Shown here one piece after another: positions 13,882-27,177 of a stretch of 64,000 bases of DNA. The DNA lies in assembly GCF_905475345.1 (NCBI RefSeq), contig NC_066599.1, positions 3,121,001 to 3,185,000 on the forward strand, written 5' to 3'. A program made the translations under genes and the position numbers. Numbering within the stretch: the first letter of the stretch is position 1; the number at the start of each line of letters is the position of its first letter. The notes under the pieces were generated by a model. It was not told the DNA's origin. It saw only the letters and a program-made list of their open reading frames with translations, and did not search any database. This stretch comes from Vespula vulgaris (Eukaryota; Arthropoda; Insecta; Hymenoptera; Vespidae).

Positions 13882-16800
13882 GTGTGTGTGTGAATCAGAG
13901 AAGAAGAGAGAAAGAGATGGGTGAAAGTGTTAGACGATGTTTTCTGTTACGCCGATACATAGCAGGGGTCCCGAGGCCGAGGTTGAAACAACCGTGGCTG
14001 GAGTACGTTTTGATTTGGGCCCGGGTGTCGGCCGTGAAGGACTCAGCCTGAGAGATCCGGCCGCCGGACTGGTTGACTATTCCCACTGGCTTACAGCCCT
14101 CAGGTACTTCAAGGACGCTTTCGAGGATGAGGAAAATGGGGAATAAAAAAAAATAAATAAAAAATAAAAAATAAAACAAATTAAAGAAAAAAAAAAAAAG
14201 GAATTATTACTGACGATGGGGGACAATGAAGGAAACCTTTTTTCTTACCTTAATGCGGGGAGCGTTTGGTAGCGGACTAACCCGCTTCTATATTAGACTC
14301 CACTGACTCTGCTTCGAGTTCATCGATGGTCATAATCTTGTCCGACCATTTCGATAGTTCGAAATCCGTAGGCACACTTTCGATAACCACGTTCGTTACG
14401 TTAATTTAATCGATTGGTTCGTCGTCTCGATTTTCTTCGCATAATCCCTTTAGATTATTTTTGACCTTAACTCGCAGATAACGTCGACTGCGAGTATATA
14501 CCCACGCATAAACACGTGCATACAATGCGATGATTTCCCATTTCCACACTTCCATTTCTATTCTTTCTTTTTTTTTTTTTTTTACTAGTTCTTTCTCTCA
14601 TACCTACGACCTGAAACAACAATAATCGTATCAGTATGCTTGATACTTTGTGACATGTCATTATTATAGCGATATCTGACTATCGAGGGGAAGCTTCTAA
14701 TCTCACGGCTGGTTGCTGATGGAGGTTTAGCAATCACGTTGCGTGTATATTAGCTCTTTAAACGCACCTACGCGTTGTACGGTGACCGCAGCTGATCGAT
14801 TGCTGCGGTAGTGGTTGAAAATTGATGCGGTTTATGTAAAGAAGATAAATAGGTTTCTACGAGTTGACCGATATTTGTTAGAAAGAAATGCGGTTGCACG
14901 TTGACATCGAAGATGTGACTTTTGTCACGTGGGTGTGTTTAAGGCTTAACGCTGTACAAAAACGCTTATCATGGGGTCCTGGATATGGGAGATAAAAAAG
15001 AATTCATATGATGATCCTTTGTTCATGTTAAATGCTAATGTGTTGCAGGGGAGAAAAATTGTATGTCACCAAGGATAAAAGATCTAGAAGTTCATATTGG
15101 AGAAGAATGGCATGCTGGGGATGCGGTCTCTTGGTTCTTTCAATTGCAATCATAATCGCCATTTTAGCTGCAAGTAAGAGGGATATATATATATATGTAT
15201 ATAAAGAGAGAGAGAGAGAGAGATAGATTCAAATAAGATGATATATACATACTTTCTATATGGATATTTTCAATAACTAATTTTGATCGTTTCAGCTGGT
15301 GTGATTCTCACTCAGGAAGCTACAGAACCTCTGGATACCATAGACCAAACTAATTCTCGTCAATTTGATGGTGCTCAATTGGCTGGAAGTCAAGAATACA
15401 TGAAAAATCCACCGACGAGCCCAGCTCCTGAAACTTCCAGTTTTCCACCATGGCCTACGACAGATGAGACATTGTATCAAATTGTACCGGATGCTCTCGA
15501 TGGTGTATTAAAGCTAGATGATTTTGTATGGGACGAACAGATGAGTGATGCCAAATCTAGAGTGTACAGAGAACTTGCGTCAGAGATAGAAGAGTATCTT
15601 CAAAATATGCTTCAATCTAATACGAGAGACTCACCGGTAATTAAAGTTTATGATATTAATAAGGATTCTGAAGTAAAATTCAGAATAAGTCATCCTCTAT
15701 GGGCTACACCGAAAGAAACTCAGGAAAATATCGAGAAAGCTGTTCGAGAAAATGGCAATTCGATTGGAAGATACCATCTTGGTAGATTGCAAGTAGGAGA
15801 ACTTGTTGATCAATGTCAAGATGGTAGTTTAGGGTGCGCAGAAACATGCAAATATGATTACTCGCAAGGACTATTTGTTTGTTCTTGTACGTCTGGAAAA
15901 ATGTTAAACACAAATGGAAAAGATTGTTTGGATGAGAACGATTTAAGTAACATCGATATGGACGATATGATTCTATCATCGAGCACAGAATCGACGAAAG
16001 ATTTTGTGGGTAGAAGTCGAGGTCCAGGAATGATGTATGAACCTGGAAATCCTAATAGTTGGGAGCACTCGGATTTCGTTACGAATTCTATGAATACTCA
16101 GTCATCTTCCAACGCGGAAGTTGAACCTACTGTGCAATCAATAAATCAAGATGAAGAAATATTGAATAAAAATACAAATAATGCGCCAAATCCGGTGGCA
16201 GAACCAACTGCCGATCCAGAAATTTCGAGAGCTCATAATTCTGATATTTCTAATTGGATGCATGAATATTCTAAGCATCCTATAGAAGAACATTCTGCTG
16301 AACCAGAGTCGTCTGTTGAACCAGAGCCATCTGCTGAATTAGAGCCATCTACTGAACCGAAAGCGACTGTTGAACTAGAAACGACGGCAGAACCAGAGCC
16401 AGCCTCTACGCCAGAACCAGCAGCAAAACCAGAGCTAGCCTCTACGCCAGAATCGGCCGTTGAACCAGAACCATCCTCAGCACCAGAACCGGCCGCTGAA
16501 CCAGAGCCGTCCTCTGCGCCAGAACCGGCCGCTGAACCAGAGCCGTCCTCTGCGCCAGAACCGGCCGCTGAACCAGAATCATCATCAGCACCAGAACCGG
16601 CCGCTGAACCAGAACCATCAGCAGCACCAGAACCGGCCGCTGAACCAGAGCCGTCGTCTGCGCCAGAACCGACCGTTGAACCAGAACCATCTTCTGCGCC
16701 AGAACCGACCGCTGAACCAGAACCATCTTCTGCGCCAGAACCGACCGTTGAACCAGAGCCGTCTTCTGCACCAGAACCGGCCGCTGAACCAGAGCCGTCC

Positions 16801-19800
16801 TTTGCGCCAGAACCGGCTGCTGAACCAGAGCCGTCCTTTGCGCCAGAACCGACCGCTAAACCAGAGCCGTCCTCTGCATCAGAACCAGTCACTGAACCAG
16901 AACCAACTGCTAAACCAGAGCCAGCTGCTGAACCAGAATCTCCTATCGGAGAAGAATCTTCTATCAAAGCTGAGCCAGCATCTACTACAGAACCTGAGCT
17001 TTTTACAGAACTCCCACCACAACTTGAACCGTCTACAGAATCATCATCACAAGCTGAATTTCCAACAGAACCATCATTACTATCTGAACCTTCTACAAAA
17101 CCAATACATGAACTTCCTGTGATACCTGAACATTCTTCAGAAGAAAGTACTTCAACAAAATTCGAACCATCTTCAGAATTTTCTCTAGAAGAAAGACCAA
17201 TAGAAATGACAACGCAAGAAAATGTAAATTCACCTTCTGAGGAATCAAAACTTTCCATGGAAGTAGACACATCCACCGAAATTCCATTACATTCAGTTAA
17301 TGATGTAGAATCTACAACATTAATAATGGAACCATCATCATCTATAACACTTATCGAATCGAAGGATGTAACACAATCTCCCATAGAAGCTGATGTTGCA
17401 ATGACAACAGGAGTCGCACAAGAATATCCACAATCGTCAGCTGAAGTGGAACATTCAACGATGCCAGAAATCCTTGTCAAAACAAACTCGGAAAGTGAAA
17501 CAACGCCAAAAACTCCTATTGAGTTTACTGCTAAATCAGAATCTTCATACGATTCAGAATTAAGAAATTTCAATACTAATATAAATGCAAATGCTGATGA
17601 AATAGATAATGACGAATCATTAGCCGTAATACCTTTGCAAACGAATAATGAAGAATCTACAACAGAAACTTATAGTGAACAGGCAACCATGATGTTGCAA
17701 GAACATAATTTAGAAGAAAAGGAACCACCTGTGGTAACTGAAAGTATCACTACATTACCGGTAACGATGACCACCATAAATAATAAAAAAGAAATTGAAG
17801 AAACTACATTTCCGACTAAACAATTCGAAGAAAATGAAATAACCGAATTACCAATAAACAGTGATGTAGACATTTCTGATACCACAGTTCCAACTGTTCA
17901 ATTTGAAGAAACTACCTTAAATATTGAAGTAGATCCAACGAGAACATTAAAATCTGACAGTGAGACTATCATACCTGAAATGATCACCAACTTTGAAACG
18001 TCTTCGGAAACACCAAAATCTATGTTAGAGACGAACACAGAATCAAATCAAGTTTCAATGAAGAGTATCGACTCCGCAGGAATCGAAGTTGCATCTAATT
18101 TAACCGATAAATCAGAAGAGTCATATTCGAGTAAAAATCATTCTATTAAATCATTGGATATACCAGAAACAAACGAGCAAGATATAAACGAGCCTAACGT
18201 TATAGAGCATGCGCCAAAATCAATATTTTCAAGTTTACCTAAAGAATTCAGTCAAAACGTAGAACCTTTGTTGGAATCAGTGAATAATCAAACTGACGAG
18301 GAACACGTTATGTTATTGCCAAGGGAGGAAGATAAGAAAGATGAACAAGATACACATGCCATTATTCCTCAACTGATTCCTGAACAGATAACACATTTTA
18401 CAACGAAACCAGAGGAATCAACGATGCATCAAGAAAATGTCTTAAAAGTTAACGATCAGGCTGTTGAGAAAAAGAACTTAACGATTAACACGATCTTAGA
18501 TCGATCTACCGAACATCCCGAAGAGAATGTAGTTTCTATCGGCGAAACGATCGATCATTCTACTAATCATCCTTTACATCCTGCGATATTCCCTGAAAGC
18601 ATCGCGAATCATGTCGAGAAGATGGATCCTAACGAGGAAAGACATTTCGAAGATATGTCACCTTTCTTACCAGACGTTCAAAAGGAAAAGGAAACGTCGA
18701 AGAAAGCACCAAGATTGGACAAGGATGAGCAAGATGTTCCTAATCCTTTCGAAACTCATGTCGAAGATGTTATTATAAATAAACCTGAAAGAAAGGATAG
18801 CAGACATGAACTGATGTATCCTGCAAATAAAAACGATAGTGAAAAAAGTTTGTCCGATCTTGATAATTATAATATCAACGTCAAAGCAGATGATAATGAT
18901 GTTTCGATAATACCTCAAGTAATTAACGAAACTGAAATTGAAATGGTGAATCCATTACAACAAAATGAACTTTTGAGAGAATCCGAAGATGAGATATTGA
19001 AAGAGACTTTGAACAGTACTCGGACGCTCGTGACTAATGATTTATCCGACGATACGACGAATAATACTTTCGGTATTAAAAATGAAAAGGATGAACAAGA
19101 TGATGAAATACTTAGGGTAGTACCATTGGACGAGCATAAGGAAACGAAAAATATGGAATACGAATTGGATAAAGTAGATAGTACCACAGAAGTTGCTCAA
19201 ATTACTACCATGATGTTCACTAAAGAAAATGAAAAATCTATAGATGAATTAACTGTTAATAATAATATTATAAGTAGCTCAGAAAAACCGGAAGAGAATG
19301 TTGTAGAGGATCAATACAATGATATCAACGATGAAACGTTATCGAAGACTTTTGATCGTAACAATAATGTTAAGATTGGTTCGGCTGAAGTTACTGATGA
19401 TAAATCTAAAAAATTAATTATAAATAATATCGATGAACAACAAGACAATATTAAATCAATATCAGACTCTGAAGAATCTCAAAGTACAACGGTAAGGATG
19501 TTATCGACGGAAATTGAAATGCCATCGAGCATGTCCTCTCCTTCTTTGGATAAACACGCTGAGGATGCTAAGATTACAACGCAAGTACCTGTTTTACCAA
19601 TGGAGATACAACAGGACCTTTCTACGACTGAATTAATAGACAAAATTGAAGCAACAACAATTGCAGATGATAATTCGTTGTCAGATAATCATACTGAAAG
19701 TTCAAATATTGTTCATGATGATAAAGAGAAAGAATCTATCACTATGATTCCATCTACTATAGCTCCAATGTATTCATTGGAGACTAAAACCACTGCGCAA

Positions 19801-22800
19801 GTGCCAATTTTGCCAGACGAATTGCAAACAACTGAACATGAATTCTTAGTAACTACTTCTTCTATGAGACCAGACTTCATCAAGGAGATCGATGATACGA
19901 AACATAATCATAATAGGTCAGCAACAACTATGATTTCCATAGAATATATTAATAATATTTCGGTAACTACAGTTAGTTCGATAACTACGATGGCTGCAGA
20001 AGTTGATAATACAACGAACGTTGTAATAGAGACAGATAACACAAATTTGACTGAAACGATGCCCACTGAACATGATAATATTCAACATACTGTTCTAAAT
20101 GAGGAACCAAATAAATTGATGAACTTGATGACTACTCTTGAAAATACAACGAACTATCCGAAGCAGGAAACAGCTTTCTCCAACGAAGATTATGTTGCAA
20201 TAGCAACGGAAATCAGTAGTACTAAAGTATCAGATCCAATTACTACCAGCGAGGACATAAGACCAGTTACTGAAGAGATTCTAGATGATACCAGACCGTA
20301 CAATTTTGATTTTAGATCATTATTCTCAACAACGACTATGAGAGATGTCATTCTCAATGAAGATTCGAAAGAATTGTCTGAAGAAGAACTGAAAGTAATA
20401 CCGTTAGAAAAAAGTCAAGAGATCAAGAAAAAATCTACCGAGAAAAAGAATCCAGATAAATATAAATACAAAAAAGAGAAGGAGCTCAATCTGGAGAATC
20501 AAAGAATAGAAAATGTTACAACCGAGATCAACGATCCAACAATTTTGATATCTACTGAGATTCCAAAGATGCTCGTCGAATCAAATGAAAATATTACCAC
20601 AGAAAACATACCTAATAGTAGTACAGATTCAATTATATCAAAATTCATTTTAGCTGATACAGAAGGTAACATTGTGCCTATACCGAAATTGAATATCGTT
20701 GAGATCACATCTGGATCAAATCAATCTGAATTGGAAGACAACAAACAAGCTCATCAAGAAAATACAACTATAGTTAGTCTAATAAAAAATAACACAGAAG
20801 TGGAAGCAAATAATAAATATCCTAACTATATACCCGTATCTGAAGAGATTATAGAATCTAATCCAGTTACAGAGCCTTTCATACTCATTCGAAATTATAC
20901 TTTGCATCAAACAACTCCATTGATCCCAATCTTTGAAGTTGAACAAGCAACGATTCAAAGTAATATTCCAATCGAGCATGACGACGTTTTGAACAATTCA
21001 AACGAAACTCTTCAGAGTAACGTCCAAAAAGCTGATAATTTAACAGCCAGCACGCTGAACCTTTTGTCATTGAATACCATGAGCTACTCGAAATGTAGTA
21101 CAGGCCAGTTTCAATGTACCAATGGCACATCTAGATCTGGTGCTTATTGCGTCAGTTTATCCGCAAAATGTGACTCAGAAAAGGATTGTTCTGATGGTTC
21201 TGATGAACTCAATTGTCAGGAAGAGGGATGTCCTGGAAACTTTCAATGTGCCAATCGTCAATGTCTTAAGAGGCATCTTGTGTGTAATGGAATTGTAGAT
21301 TGCGATGATGGTAGCGACGAACAGAATTGTCAAGATTGGAAGTGTATCTTTGATGAACACCGTTGTACCAATGGTGAGTCCTAATTAATTATGATAATTA
21401 CCAATTAAATCTTATCATCTAGTATTATCTCTTCATAATGAAACAAATGACCTGGAAAAATTTGCAGAAGGTGTAATTGTGTATTACGCAAATGGATTAA
21501 TTAAAGATTATCACGATTAAACAAGTTTCGTACTTGTTTTCAGGACGATGTATACCACTGTTATGGCTATGCGATGGAAGACCGGATTGCGAAAATCATC
21601 AGGACGAGTTTAACTGTGCTGAAAGTTGCGGCAATGACGAATACTTATGTCCTATGGATAAACGATGTATTCCACAAACTTGGCGTTGCAATGGATCACC
21701 CGATTGCGCTAATGGAGAAGACGAAAAACTTTGCGATTGCTCTTTGAATCAATTCAAATGCCATACCGGTGGATGTGTATCGAAGGAAGAAATTTGCGAT
21801 GGCATCGAACATTGTCCTGATCGTTCCGACGAGTGGGATTGCTTTTCTAACTATTCGTTCGATCAAAAAAATCACACTGAAATTAATCAGGAAGAAAACC
21901 AAAAGGATAAATCGACGAATCAGCTGAACCATCGAGATTCTCTCTTGAAAATAAGGTCAGTTTTCTAAATTATTTCTTAAAAATAAAAGGATATCCTTAA
22001 TTTGACGTGTAACTTAACAGGCATTCCGATGAAGAATATCGACTGGTATGTTCGGATGGTTGGAGCAAAGAATTCAGCGATTCATACTGTCGTTCTCTTG
22101 GTTATGCTTCATCCCAGACAACTGATTTTAAAGTATGGGATAGAAATCATCAAATAGTAAGACTGAAAACTAATCCAAATCATCGCACCTCACTAGTCAG
22201 TAATCTTCAACGCGTAGAGTTTTGTGTCTCAGAAAAAATCGTTGAAGTTACGTGCGAAGAATTTTCTTGCGATACGCATCATGTTGATAGAACTATTGCA
22301 AGATCAGAAGGTGAAACTACAGATAGTCTTATACAATGGCCATCCGTAGTGATTTTGAAAGAAGAGGAACATGGTATAACTTGCACAGCTAGCATATTAG
22401 GACCTATGCATGCCTTGACCAGTTACTCTTGCGTTTACAAGTAAGAATTTATTTATTATGATAATTTTAATAATTTTAATTATTTTAAACTTGTTAACTT
22501 GTCAACTGATATTTCATTGATTTTTTCTATACAATTTTAGATACAGACAAAGCGACGGATGGAAATTGTTCACGGATGAAAGTTTGTTTAGAAGTAATCC
22601 TGTCAAGACTATCATTCCGTACACACAAGTGAAATATAATCAATTCTTCTACGACAACGATATCGCTTTGATCGAACTCAAAGAACCTTTGATTTTCTCG
22701 AAAAATGTTTCTGCCGTTTGCTTACCGACTTATCCTATCCAAGTACGTATATATATATATGAAATTCTTATAAATTGAAATAACTTGAAATACCTTTTAA

Positions 22801-23603
22801 AACGATGTAATGTGTGAAAGTTACTCAGCGATTTTATTAATTAGAATTTTCTTTAAAACTTAATATACAGATGGTTATAAAGACGATCTTTTCTTCTTTT
22901 TTCGATAATCGGCTATTACGAGAGCACCACCTAACAAAAAAACATTTGAAAACTAAATTTCTTTTCACGAACAAAGAAAATATTTAAAAAAATTTTTTTA
23001 AAACGTTTTTTAAGTGAAAATAATACTAACTACTTCTAATACTATTCTAATGCTAACTAATACTACTTCTAAGTGAAAATAAATTATTTATGAAATAATT
23101 TAATAAGTCACCTAATATTTGATGATATTTTATATTGCAGCCAAACGATGTCTGTGTTAGTGTAGGATGGAGATTCCCAGTTAATGGAGAACTGGATTTA
23201 CAACAATACAATGAATTCTTGCCAATGCCAATGTATGATTCCAATGAATGCAATACTACTAGCCATTATGCAGGATTTATAACAAAATATAACATATGTG
23301 TTGGCTTGTCCAATATAGATAAAGAACTTTGTTATGTGAGTATTCTTTGAATTAAGAAACAAATTATAAAATGTATAAAAAGAAAAAGTTAAAAGATAAT
23401 TTTGAAATTAATGTATATCTATATCTTACTCATAGAATGATGAAGGAGCACCTCTAATGTGTGAGAGCGAATCAGGAAGTTGGAAAATTCAAGGTTTACT
23501 CAGTCACCATAGTAAATGTTCAAGAGGACATCCTGCAATTTACTCTAGTTTGGAGCCTGCTTTAGATTGGTTACGACATTTGGTTCCTGCTTTACAAACA
23601 TAA
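11815..23603 (+). CDS. Type II transmembrane SEA/LDLa/SRCR mosaic protein with inactive trypsin-like domain
   Basis: Exons: 11815-12241, 12473-12638, 15049-15173, 15296-21373, 21544-21955, 22021-22440, 22541-22742, 23141-23335 and 23436-23603. Phases agree at every junction and give about 2,730 residues. Order: cytoplasmic tail; membrane segment (about 219-239, CWGCGLLVLSIAIIIAILAA); SEA-like domain (about 305-410); six-cysteine EGF-like stretch (about 413-450); very long Pro/Glu/Thr/Ser-rich stalk (about 455-2165) with a minisatellite; five LDLa modules with SDE/DE signatures (from about 2171); SRCR-like module; trypsin-like domain to the C terminus. The His motif reads LTSYSCV instead of LTAAHC, the Asp motif NDIALIEL is kept, and the Ser motif reads NDEGAPL instead of GDSGGPL. 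No RIVGG activation site is seen, so it should not be a protease. It may correspond to Drosophila CG1632-type proteins (from memory, unverified). Likely a cell-surface or apical-matrix protein. The start is the first in-frame ATG after the acceptor at 11750. Confidence 0.85.
12272..12349. repeat. (GA)n microsatellite in intron 1
   Basis: GA-rich tract inside the intron between the first two coding exons of the membrane protein gene. Confidence 0.9.
13038..13121. repeat. (GAT)n-type imperfect microsatellite
   Basis: Imperfect GAT trinucleotide tract within an intron of the membrane protein gene. Another ATT tract lies at about 12765-12835. Confidence 0.9.
13966..14103 (+). CDS. Probable in-frame cassette exon of the membrane protein gene
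   Basis: A GC-richer 138-bp open segment lies between an ATAGCAG acceptor and a CAG/GTACTT donor. Its phase fits both neighbours: the upstream exon ends in AG and the downstream exon (15049) needs two preceding bases. Inclusion would add 46 residues (starting GPEAEVETTVAGVRFDLG) to the cytoplasmic tail before the membrane segment, giving about 2,776 residues. Frame, splice sites and composition support it. Whether it is constitutive or alternative cannot be told. Confidence 0.55.
16290..16975 (+). repeat. 36-bp coding minisatellite (12-residue PEPSSAPEPAAE repeat)
   Basis: Roughly a dozen tandem 36-bp units encode PEPSSAPEPAAE variants in the stalk of the membrane protein (about residues 570-800), flanked by shorter degenerate EPEPS repeats. 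The units keep frame and vary mostly by substitution. A Pro/Glu repeat of this kind should be extended and charged. The tract produces long open frames in other frames that are not genes. Confidence 0.95.
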
Positions 23604-24560
23604 ATTTAAACAACTTGTAAGATACGAATACTTTGGAAGTATACAAGTAATTCGAAGTTAAAATAACAATCGTACACTGATCAATATTGAAAAAGAAAAA
23701 AAAAATAATTGCTCTGATTTCTTCGAGTATTTGCATACAAAACGCATACAAAACGCTTACAAAAGTACTTACTCTTCAAAAATTCTCAGCATACGAATAT
23801 TTTTTTTTCTTTATTGGAATTTTTTTGTTGTTCTTTTATGAATCATGTTCCTATTTATACTACAAAGTATGCTCTTAGTATCAGATGGCCATGAAATAAT
23901 TTCTTTTACAATCGAAAGCACAAACATGCAACATCTACACTAAAAATTAACATCAGTGATTATATAAATTCATACATACATACATATATATATATACATG
24001 TATATATATATAAAAAACATGCAGGTGTGTAGATTACAAAATCATACTTTGTTTAACATTAAGGAAAACAATATGTAAATACTGTATAAAGTAATTGTTT
24101 AATATGGTTAACGTGGTAATAGATTTTTTTGCAAGTTAGCAAATTAGGTCTCTTTAAGTATTATATTCTTATGAACACAAGCTGCAAATTTTGCTCAAAA
24201 ATATGTGAAAATTATATTAGGTTTGGACCAAAGTCAATCCAATAAGTGTGAATATGCATATGAAAGTATTATATTTGTTAAATCTTTCTAGATTGTACGC
24301 GGAGTCTTACAAATACTATAAATCAGAAATAAACATTTAATGGAAGAGACCAACGATAATAACATATTAATGATCGATTATATTCGATTGATGATTTGTC
24401 TCGGTAATCCTTGCGTAGGATTACTGAAACGAATGATGGATAAGATTAAGCAATAGATAGGGTAAATGTATATATGATTATTGTAATAAAATACATTGTT
24501 ATTGATACACTAATAATGAAACACGTTCAATAGTGTACAATTTCATTTTTGTTCAATGAT
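23604..24560 (+). other. 3' untranslated region of the membrane protein gene and convergent spacer
   Basis: After the TAA at 23601-23603 the sequence is AT-rich with no protein-like frame. AATAAA-type signals occur near 24334 and 24485. The next gene, DCTN3, is on the opposite strand, so the two genes are transcribed toward each other across about 1.2 kb. Confidence 0.55.
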
Positions 24561-24776
24561 AATACTATAATGAAACACTTTCATCTATGTATAGACATCA
24601 ATGAATTCGTAAGTATTTTTATATTTTAAGCCATGAATAATAAATAAATATATATATATATATATATAAAATTAATCCTAAACTCGATACCTTTACAAAC
24701 ATCGGTGTAACCCCTACTCCAAAGAAACTAATTTTCTTGGAAATGCAGAATAAATTAATGGTATACTGCTACTTTT

Positions 24777-25325
24777 CTACTTTTTACTAGTTTCAGCGCG
24801 TGTAATTTCTTTATCCAAGCTAATCAATGTTTTAGATATACTATCTATTACATCGTTATACATACAAAAGACAGAATGCATATTTTTTGTAAACACTTCA
24901 GTTTCTTCATGTATCTTCAGTTGTTTCAAAGACAATTCATTAAGTTTTACAGATAATTCTGGAACATCTTTTAAAGAATCTGTTTCTAAAACTGGCATTA
25001 ACTCCTGTATTTCGTTTAAACGCTTATGATTATCAATAACTTCTTGTTCCAGAAGTAGTAATAAATGCAATTTAGCTTCTATAGGCATATCTAATTCTTC
25101 CAAAGTTATATCTAAGTGTTTATTCAACTCTGGCAATCGTTTTATAGCTTCATTTATCTTTTCCCTGCCTGATAATGCCGAAGAGATCAATGTATTCGTA
25201 TGTAATAGATTATCGGTAATGGATGTTTCTGGTAGTGGGTCATCTAGCTGCAATACCTTCCCAAGTCCATAAATCTGCTTTTCCAATTCTACTACCCTGT
25301 CTTCCAATAACTTGACAGATGCCAT
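24777..25325 (-). CDS. DCTN3: Dynactin subunit 3 (p24)
   Basis: This 182-residue protein matches the dynactin p24 subunit in length (186 in human) and in key landmarks: an N-terminal LEDRVVELEKQIYG segment, a central LLLLEQEVIDNHKRL helix followed by LMPVL, a DVPEL segment, and largely helical, coiled-coil composition throughout. p24 sits in the dynactin shoulder with p150/p50 and helps the complex serve as dynein's cargo adaptor. The coding region is a single exon. I start at the ATG at 25325 rather than an upstream in-frame Met (25388), because a TTATTTTTTAG acceptor lies immediately before it (25327-25328), implying a 5' untranslated intron, and because MASVKLLEDRV fits the family N terminus. 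It ends in TAG. Confidence 0.9.
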   Translation of the reverse strand: MASVKLLEDRVVELEKQIYGLGKVLQLDDPLPETSITDNLLHTNTLISSALSGREKINEAIKRLPELNKHLDITLEELDMPIEAKLHLLLLLEQEVIDNHKRLNEIQELMPVLETDSLKDVPELSVKLNELSLKQLKIHEETEVFTKNMHSVFCMYNDVIDSISKTLISLDKEITRAETSKK

Positions 25326-25950
25326 GCTAAAAATAAAACAGTCAACGTAAAATTTCCTATAACCAATTAAAATTATTTTGACTAACATAGAAACTAACAG
25401 ATATAGAATTAGTTTGATTAGTAAATATATAAAAAATTATTGAATATATCACTGACCCTGTATATAGTTGAGGTTAACTTCCGTATAAATGACTGTACCG
25501 CTTATTGAGAAGAAACCTATGAAACAATCACTACAAAATGATTAATTTAAGAATATTATGAATGAAATAAATAACGTACAAATAAATATAGAAATAGATT
25601 TCTGCAATAATCTCGGAATTTTATACGAACGAATATAATTGTTTTTTTTTTTAAGACTGTTTATCGTTCGAGACGTTTGACTGCAGCGACAAGTCCGGAT
25701 AAAAAATGAACTAAAAGCGTATTAGAAGCCTATACCCTTTCATGGTATCGATGTATGTGGATAGGTCGATGTATCTTACGTTGTCGGCGCGCGTGAATTG
25801 AAAAACTATGCTGACAATGCGATATCAGACAATGTATGACTGTCAATTTTTCGATAACAGCTGGTACGAAGTCAATACGTATTCCGCAAGAGAAATGGAA
25901 CGTGCGATTTCTAGACGTTAATACTCTTCTTATACTCTATCGACGTGGCG
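25326..25950 (-). promoter_or_regulatory. DCTN3 5' untranslated intron and upstream region
   Basis: An acceptor directly abuts the coding start, so the first exon and promoter lie to the right, probably in the more CpG-rich stretch at 25650-25930. No specific core motif was established. Confidence 0.35.
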
Positions 25951-26490
25951 TGCATTACTTTTTTTTTTTGCATCTGTTTTAATTCATAACGCACTAATAA
26001 TTATGTAACAAGGCAAAGGATGAATCTACACTTACGTCCTGTAATTTATCTGTCTCTGTCTTATTGCGTTGTCAATACCAATCTCCAAGTAGATTTCAGC
26101 GAACTTTATTCTTGAACTAGCTTCTTAATTTCTTGAAACCTTAGATGAGATCTATTCAAACAAAAAATATTTATACACAGCTATATGTTATATTATACAT
26201 AGATATAATTATTGCAAAAAAAATATATATATTTGTATATTGTTTAATATGTAATATATTACATACCTATATATATATATATATACCTGTAATATTTTAT
26301 AAGATTTTATTATAATATATACATATATCAATTAAAAAATGTTATATTGCAAGTATAATTTTAAGACAGATATAATAATGAATATATTAAATAATAAAAT
26401 AGTCTTTTTATATCTTCATTGAAACACAAAAAATAGATAATATGGAAAAATAGAAAAAATCATTAGAAAAAATAGTAAATTTTGATTGAA
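25950..26490. other. AT-rich spacer
   Basis: I see only AT-rich DNA with short TA tracts and no reading frame or recurrent module. Confidence 0.6.
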
Positions 26491-26498
26491 TCTAAATG

Positions 26499-26612
26499 CA
26501 GCCATTAGCTCGACAGTACTTGCGTTATTTGTATTTATTATATATCGCAAGTAATATCGATTTCCAGGTCTCACCGCTTGGAGGTTGCTGCATATGGAGA
26601 CCCACGGGCTAA
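26499..26612 (-). ncRNA. C-D structured module, copy 3
   Basis: The C stem is GGTCTC (26567-26572) with GAGACC (26597-26602). The D stem is CGACAGTACTTGCG (26511-26524) with CGCAAGTAATATCG (26546-26559), 13 pairs of 14 counting one G-U. On the minus strand the order is C stem, ACCTCC core, D stem, then GGCTGCAT, exactly as in the plus-strand copies at 45.0, 46.5 and 47.5 kb. A TAGAGTC tail just upstream also matches the end of module B. Confidence 0.7.
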
Positions 26613-27177
26613 AGACTCTACTATTAATATTAATTACTTTAGAACCAATTATATAAAATCATTACTATAACAATAATTAATTCAATAATAATTATATTAT
26701 TATAATTCAATAATAATGATTATAATTTGGAAAGAGAAAGAAAATCAATCGCGAAACGAATCAAAAATTTTTTTCTATTCAATGTGATTAGACGAAAATT
26801 TATGAATTCGTTTGATATCGACCTACTTACCCGGTAAAGAATAGAACCCTTTATGTGGAATTCTATTCCCATTAAACTAACATAAACATATTGTACATCT
26901 TTTGATGTACATTATGTTGAAATTAAAAATAGAAAGAGAAAAACATGGCCTATATATTTTTATATAAAAATTATGCATTTCATTCAACATTATTTTATAA
27001 TAAAAATATATAATATTATGAAGATATCGTCTTATTATCTATAACACAATAAAAACAATTTAATCTCTCGAAGATTAATTGGCCAATTTGTTTTTCTTTT
27101 GTTGCATTATATATATTATCTTATTAGATAACATATAATCCTATATAAAATTTCTTCATATGATTTAAACATAGCTA

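Noticed and set aside
16460..17122. 220-residue plus-strand open frame rich in Asn/Gln/Arg
   Set aside because: Out-of-frame reading of the same minisatellite.
16233..17573. 446-residue minus-strand open frame rich in Gly/Ser/Ala
   Set aside because: Antisense shadow of the 36-bp coding minisatellite in the membrane protein gene.
25323..25388. Upstream in-frame Met for DCTN3 at 25388
   Set aside because: The intervening residues are not family-like, and a good acceptor sits just before the ATG at 25325.
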